A stretch of 10,209 bases of DNA from Comamonadaceae bacterium (GTDB taxonomy: Bacteria; Pseudomonadota; Gammaproteobacteria; Burkholderiales; Burkholderiaceae_C). This document shows positions 7,243-10,209 of the stretch, in pieces (position 1 is the first letter of the stretch; the number at the start of each line of letters is the position of its first letter). The DNA is taken from NCBI GenBank assembly GCA_947452325.1, contig CANGCZ010000043.1:1-10209 (forward strand). Reading direction: 5' to 3'. The notes beneath the pieces were generated by a model that saw only the letters and a program-made list of their open reading frames with translations, ran no database searches and was not told the origin of the DNA. The position numbers and the translations under genes were made by a program.

Positions 7243-7734
7243 ATGAAATATTTTTTGCAATTCACGGCTTTGTCTGCCAGCTTGCTTTTCTCCACCTTGT
7301 TGCAAGCCGCTTGTTTTCCTGACACCCCTTTGACCCGGCCTGACAGCCGCTATGAAGCGGCGAATGCCAGCGGCACTGAAGTCAAGGACAAGGAGACCGG
7401 ACTGGTTTGGCAACGTTGTGTTTATGGCATGAAATGGGACGGTGCTGCTTGCTCAGGCATTGCGATTGCACAAGACTGGAAAACCGCCAATAAATTTGCT
7501 TTAGATGCCAAATGGCGCTTGCCCACACAAGCCGAGCTTGAAGGCTTGAGCGAAAAAAGCTGCTCTGAACTGGCCATGAACAGCACCTGGTTCGGCTCCG
7601 GCCCGTCTGGTTGGACCTGGACCTCGACCGACATGGGCAGCACTGATGGTGCGGTGGTGGTCCATTCAGGCAGCGCTTTGATCGCCAATCTCATCAAAAA
7701 AATCCCTCTGTATGTCAGATGGGTGCATAACTGA
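7243..7734 (+). CDS. Exported DUF1566 (Lcl-type) domain protein, function unknown
   Basis: A protein of 163 residues with an N-terminal signal peptide: MKYF, then a hydrophobic run to LLQAA at about 23. It is therefore predicted to be periplasmic or secreted. The mature part shows the DUF1566 pattern: KETGLVWQRC (50-59), W65, AQDW (76-79), WRLPTQAEL (91-99), W117 and W124/W126, ending YVRWVHN. This domain occurs singly or in tandem in bacterial envelope and surface proteins, and no reaction can be assigned. Four cysteines after the signal (24, 59, 70, 107) could form disulfides. The cleavage region QAAC lacks a good lipobox, so a lipoprotein is less likely. It sits 23 bases after rpe and 17 bases before gph, and is probably cotranscribed with two housekeeping genes to which it has no obvious link. 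Confidence 0.82.
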   Translation: MKYFLQFTALSASLLFSTLLQAACFPDTPLTRPDSRYEAANASGTEVKDKETGLVWQRCVYGMKWDGAACSGIAIAQDWKTANKFALDAKWRLPTQAELEGLSEKSCSELAMNSTWFGSGPSGWTWTSTDMGSTDGAVVVHSGSALIANLIKKIPLYVRWVHN

Positions 7735-7751
7735 TTGCACAAAGGCTGCAC

Positions 7752-8450
7752 ATGATCAGCGCCAACATACAAGCCGTCATGATTGATTTAGACGGCACCA
7801 TGGTTGACACCATGGGCGATTTCGAAGCCGTACTCAATCTGTGCCTGGCTGATATAGATTTGCCCAAAGTAGACAAGCAAGTGGTGAACATCGCGGTGGG
7901 CAAAGGCTCTGAGCATTTGATCCGCACCGTGCTGCGCCACCAGCTTGCATTACCTGAGGTCAAAGCCTCAGGCATGGTCTGCGACAACACCACCGTGGAG
8001 CATTTGTATGAACCGGCGTTCGACCGCTACCAGCACCACTACGAAAAGGTCAATGGCCAATTCGCCGATGTCTACCCGGGCGTGCTGGCCGGTTTGCAGC
8101 AGTTGCAAGCACGTGGCCTGAAGATGGCTTGTCTGACCAACAAACCCACGGCGTTTGCCAAAGCCTTGCTGGCCGACAAAGGCCTGGCCGGTTTTTTCAG
8201 CCATGTGTACGGCGGCGATGCTTTCCCGCGCAAAAAACCCGACCCCTTGCCCTTGCTGGAAACCTGTCAAGCTTTGGGCAGTTTGCCTGCACATACCTTG
8301 ATGTTGGGCGACTCACAAAACGATGCGCTCGCTGCACGCGCCGCCGGTTGTCCTGTGGTGCTGGTCACCTATGGCTACAACCATGGCGAGCCCATACAAG
8401 GCGTCGATTGCGACGGCTTTGTCGACAGCATTGCCGGGCTGTCCTGGTAA
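7752..8450 (+). CDS. gph: Phosphoglycolate phosphatase, HAD superfamily
   Basis: A protein of 232 residues of the Gph/CbbZ type. It hydrolyses 2-phosphoglycolate, formed by DNA 3'-end repair and, in autotrophs, by RuBisCO oxygenation. HAD motifs are complete: motif I IDLDGTMVDT (11-20; D12 nucleophile, D14 acid/base), motif II LTNKP (128-132), motif III lysine in RKKPDP (160-165) and motif IV GDSQND (186-191). The alpha-helical cap lies between about 20 and 105. Start: ATG 7752 has AAAGG with a 6-base spacer. Context rpe-(DUF1566)-gph-trpE is typical of Burkholderiales and favours Gph over other HAD phosphatases. Substrate specificity is inferred from family and context. Confidence 0.93.
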   Translation: MISANIQAVMIDLDGTMVDTMGDFEAVLNLCLADIDLPKVDKQVVNIAVGKGSEHLIRTVLRHQLALPEVKASGMVCDNTTVEHLYEPAFDRYQHHYEKVNGQFADVYPGVLAGLQQLQARGLKMACLTNKPTAFAKALLADKGLAGFFSHVYGGDAFPRKKPDPLPLLETCQALGSLPAHTLMLGDSQNDALAARAAGCPVVLVTYGYNHGEPIQGVDCDGFVDSIAGLSW

Positions 8451-8471
8451 GGGCTTCAGTGCGGGGCCATT

Positions 8472-8480
8472 TGTTACACT
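8472..8480 (+). promoter_or_regulatory. Extended -10 element of the putative trp leader promoter
   Basis: TGTTACACT contains the extended -10 TGn followed by TACACT (four of six to TATAAT). No good -35 is seen; TTCAGT at 8455-8460 is weak and its spacing is short. The predicted transcription start falls at about 8486-8488, on the leader-peptide ATG at 8487. Confidence 0.45.
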
Positions 8481-8486
8481 TTCTTC

Positions 8487-8567
8487 ATGTTTATCCATCT
8501 CAATATCCTCACCGGCAGCAATGAGCGGGGAGCCTGGCCCTGGCGTCGCCCGCGCAGCCCGGCGTGA
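8487..8567 (+). CDS. trpL: trp leader peptide (TrpL-like), 26 residues with Trp-Pro-Trp
   Basis: A short frame of 26 codons upstream of trpE, starting MFIHLNILTG and ending GAWPWRRPRSPA before TGA 8565. Codons 17 and 19 are TGG (8535-8537 and 8541-8543), which is how a tryptophan attenuator senses charged tRNA-Trp. There is no Shine-Dalgarno sequence, but the extended -10 element lies so close that the mRNA may begin at the ATG. Leaderless translation is known for trpL of Sinorhizobium meliloti. The position of the stop relative to the antiterminator segment (8558-8563) is what attenuation requires: a ribosome finishing translation would cover that segment, whereas one stalled at the Trp codons would leave it free. 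An ATG at 8521 in another frame has no Trp codon arrangement and is rejected. Confidence 0.62.
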   Translation: MFIHLNILTGSNERGAWPWRRPRSPA

Positions 8568-8599
8568 CCTTGCCTGATTGAGTAGTTACGCCTCCTCTG

Positions 8600-8638
8600 A
8601 AGCCGGGGTTTTCAACCCCCTTGAATGTTTAAATTTTT
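8600..8638 (+). terminator. Putative attenuator terminator hairpin of the trp leader
   Basis: GGGGTT (8605-8610) pairs perfectly with AACCCC (8614-8619) around a TTC loop. AAG (8600-8602) can add three pairs with CTT (8620-8622) across a CC bulge. The downstream tract GAATGTTTAAATTTTT to 8638 is T-rich but interrupted, so the terminator would be imperfect. The competing antiterminator is CCCGGC (8558-8563), complementary to GCCGGG (8602-8607), which takes three of the four G bases of the terminator arm. Confidence 0.5.
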
Positions 8639-8652
8639 GCCCGCATGCGGGC
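8639..8652 (+). repeat. 14-base perfect palindrome before trpE
   Basis: GCCCGCATGCGGGC is its own reverse complement, lies just after the T-rich tract and ends 9 bases before the trpE ribosome binding site. It could be a protein-binding site or an RNA stem; no role can be assigned. Its right half, GCGGGC, can also pair with GCCCGC at 8548-8553 in the leader peptide. Confidence 0.6.
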
Positions 8653-8660
8653 CGAGCTGT

Positions 8661-8674
8661 GGAGGCTCCCAGTG
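8661..8674 (+). promoter_or_regulatory. Strong ribosome binding site fixing the trpE GTG start
   Basis: GGAGG (8661-8665) lies 6 bases before GTG 8672. This decides the trpE start against the in-frame ATG at 8645, which sits inside a palindrome without a ribosome binding site. The same bases are complementary to two leader segments: GCCTCC (8590-8595) with GGAGGC (8661-8666), and GGGAGCCT (8528-8535) with AGGCTCCC (8663-8670). Confidence 0.85.
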
Positions 8675-10171
8675 ATCTCTGAACTTGAATTCAAAAGCCT
8701 GGCGGCACAAGGCTATAACCGCATTCCTTTGATGGCCGAGGCCTTTGCCGATCTGGAAACCCCTTTGTCGCTGTACCTGAAACTCGCCTTTACCAAAGAT
8801 GGCGGCAAACACAGTTTTTTGCTGGAATCGGTGGTCGGCGGCGAGCGTTTCGGGCGCTACAGCTTCATCGGTTTGCCTGCCAAAACATTTTTAAGAGCCC
8901 AGGGTTTCGGTGATGCGGCGCGTACGGAAGTGGTGACAGAAGGTACTGTTGTCGAAACCCATAGCGGCAATCCGCTGGACTTCATTGAAGCCTACCAACA
9001 GCGTTTCAAAGTGGCGCTGCGCCCGGGCATGCCGCGTTTTTGCGGCGGCCTGGCAGGGTATTTCGGCTACGACACGGTGCGGCATATCGAGAAAAAATTG
9101 CAGCACAGTTGTCCGCCGGACACCCTGGGCTGCCCGGATATTTTGTTGCTGCAAACCGAAGAGCTGGCGGTCATTGATAACTTGTCCGGCAAGTTGTATT
9201 TGATGGTCTATGCCGATCCGAACAGCCCCGAAGCCTTTACCCGCGCCAAAAAACGCCTGCGCGAACTGAAAGAGTTGTTGAAATATTCTGTCAGCGCGCC
9301 GGTGGTCAAGGCCACACAAAGCCACCCGCCTGAGCGTGAATTCGCCAAGGCCGATTACATCCAGGCGGTGGAACGCGCCAAAGGCTTGATAGAGGCAGGT
9401 GACTTCATGCAAGTGCAAGTCGGCCAGCGCATCAAAAAGCGTTTCACCGAAAGCCCGTTGTCGCTGTACCGTGCGCTGCGTTCGCTCAACCCCAGCCCGT
9501 ATATGTATTTCTACAACATGGGCGACTTTCAAGTGGTGGGTGCGTCGCCGGAGATTCTGGTGCGACAGGAAACCACGCCCGAGGGCAACAAGGTCACCAT
9601 ACGTCCTTTGGCAGGTACCCGTCCGCGTGGTGCCACGCCAGTGGCAGACAAAGCCACTGAAGAAGAGTTGATCAACGACCCCAAAGAGCGGGCCGAGCAT
9701 GTGATGTTGATCGACCTGGCGCGCAACGACATCGGTCGCATCGCCAAAACCGGCACGGTGAAAGTCACCGAGGCTTTCACCGTGGAGCGCTACAGCCACG
9801 TGATGCACATCGTCAGCAATGTGGAAGGCGAATTGAAAGACGGCATGAGCAGCATGGATGTGTTGCGCGCCACTTTCCCGGCCGGCACGCTGACAGGCGC
9901 GCCCAAGGTGCATGCCATGGAACTGATCGATCAACTCGAACCAGTCAAACGCGGCATTTACGGTGGCGCTTGCGGTTACCTGAGTTTTGCCGGTGACATG
10001 GATGTGGCCATCGCCATTCGCACCGGCATCATCAAAAACGACACCTTGTATGTGCAGGCTGCGGCAGGCGTGGTGGCGGATTCGGTGCCTGAGATGGAGT
10101 GGCGCGAAACCGAGCACAAAGCGCGTGCGTTATTGCGTGCCAGCGAGCTGGTCGAGGAGGGCTTGGAATGA
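8672..10171 (+). CDS. trpE: Anthranilate synthase component I
   Basis: A protein of 499 residues that converts chorismate to anthranilate, using ammonia delivered by TrpG, in the first committed step of tryptophan synthesis. The N-terminal domain carries the LLES element (50-53) used for tryptophan feedback binding and GGERFGRYSFIGL (56-68). The chorismate-binding domain shows SLNPSPYMYFYN (about 270-281), RPLAGTRPRG (about 311-320), LIDLARNDIGR, VERYSHVMHIVSNVEG, TLTGAPKVHAMELID (about 405-419) and GIYGGACGYL. The length and LLES motif favour TrpE over PabB. The GTG start is set by the GGAGG at 8661. It is preceded by a putative attenuator, and its stop overlaps the trpG start in ATGA, so the two subunits are probably made by coupled translation. 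Confidence 0.97.
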   Translation: MISELEFKSLAAQGYNRIPLMAEAFADLETPLSLYLKLAFTKDGGKHSFLLESVVGGERFGRYSFIGLPAKTFLRAQGFGDAARTEVVTEGTVVETHSGNPLDFIEAYQQRFKVALRPGMPRFCGGLAGYFGYDTVRHIEKKLQHSCPPDTLGCPDILLLQTEELAVIDNLSGKLYLMVYADPNSPEAFTRAKKRLRELKELLKYSVSAPVVKATQSHPPEREFAKADYIQAVERAKGLIEAGDFMQVQVGQRIKKRFTESPLSLYRALRSLNPSPYMYFYNMGDFQVVGASPEILVRQETTPEGNKVTIRPLAGTRPRGATPVADKATEEELINDPKERAEHVMLIDLARNDIGRIAKTGTVKVTEAFTVERYSHVMHIVSNVEGELKDGMSSMDVLRATFPAGTLTGAPKVHAMELIDQLEPVKRGIYGGACGYLSFAGDMDVAIAIRTGIIKNDTLYVQAAAGVVADSVPEMEWRETEHKARALLRASELVEEGLE

Positions 10172-10209
10172 AACTCCTGATGATCGACAACTACGACAGC
10201 TTCACCTAC
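10168..10209 (+). CDS. trpG: Anthranilate synthase component II (glutamine amidotransferase), N-terminus only
   Basis: Only 14 codons are in the window. MKLLMIDNYDSFTY is the characteristic N-terminus of the TrpG/PabA class I glutamine amidotransferases, which release ammonia from glutamine for TrpE. The ATG overlaps the trpE stop (ATGA), and a strong GAGGAGGG (10154-10161) lies 6 bases upstream. PabA shares this N-terminus, but the position directly after trpE favours TrpG, which may serve both complexes. Confidence 0.92.
   Translation, partial: MKLLMIDNYDSFTY

Noticed and set aside
8521..8577. ATG at 8521 as an alternative short leader peptide (begins MSGEPGPG)
   Set aside because: It reads in another frame without Trp codons; the frame starting at 8487 has Trp-Pro-Trp and a stop placed correctly for attenuation.
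8891..10117. 408-residue frame on the minus strand opposite trpE
   Set aside because: It is fully antisense to trpE, rich in His, Gln and Arg as expected for a shadow frame, and matches no recognisable domain.
8645..10171. ATG at 8645 as the trpE start
   Set aside because: It lies inside a palindrome without a ribosome binding site, and would place the GGAGG motif inside the coding sequence. GTG 8672 has GGAGG with a 6-base spacer and gives the expected N-terminus.

Overview
The window looks like a chromosomal stretch of a betaproteobacterium of the order Burkholderiales, possibly Comamonadaceae-like. This rests on the order apaG / rpe / gph / trpE / trpG, on the character of the TrpE and PgpA proteins, and on moderately GC-rich coding sequence. 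No database search was possible, so the taxonomic call is an inference. No rRNA, tRNA, insertion sequence or CRISPR array was seen.

Region 1 (1-3225, + strand) is a two-partner secretion (type Vb) locus. It holds the C-terminal part of a large secreted exoprotein with YDG/MBG-type repeats (TpsA, cut by the window start). This is followed 26 bases later by its outer-membrane POTRA/beta-barrel transporter (TpsB, FhaC/ShlB family). A 68-base stretch at the very start is repeated exactly 270 bases later, so the adhesin carries near-identical 90-residue repeats.

Region 2 (3302-4021, + strand) is one gene joining a pterin-4a-carbinolamine dehydratase domain to an NTF2-like SgcJ/EcaC-type domain, a combination that stands out.

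Region 3 (6480 down to 4083, - strand) is a tight operon apaG-thiL-pgpA-pncC with gaps of 6 and 8 bases and one ATGA overlap. It converges on region 2 and diverges from rpe.

Region 4 (6539 to the end, + strand) holds rpe, a small exported DUF1566-type protein, gph, and then trpE-trpG (trpG cut by the window end). The pentose-phosphate and phosphoglycolate genes precede the tryptophan genes, as is common in Burkholderiales. The 221-base gap between gph and trpE appears to hold a complete transcription attenuator. It has an extended -10 promoter, a 26-codon leader peptide with a Trp-Pro-Trp motif that may be translated from a leaderless mRNA, a 6-base antiterminator pairing, and a mutually exclusive hairpin followed by a T-rich tract. 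Other complementary segments could mask the trpE ribosome binding site. This is the most informative non-coding region of the window.
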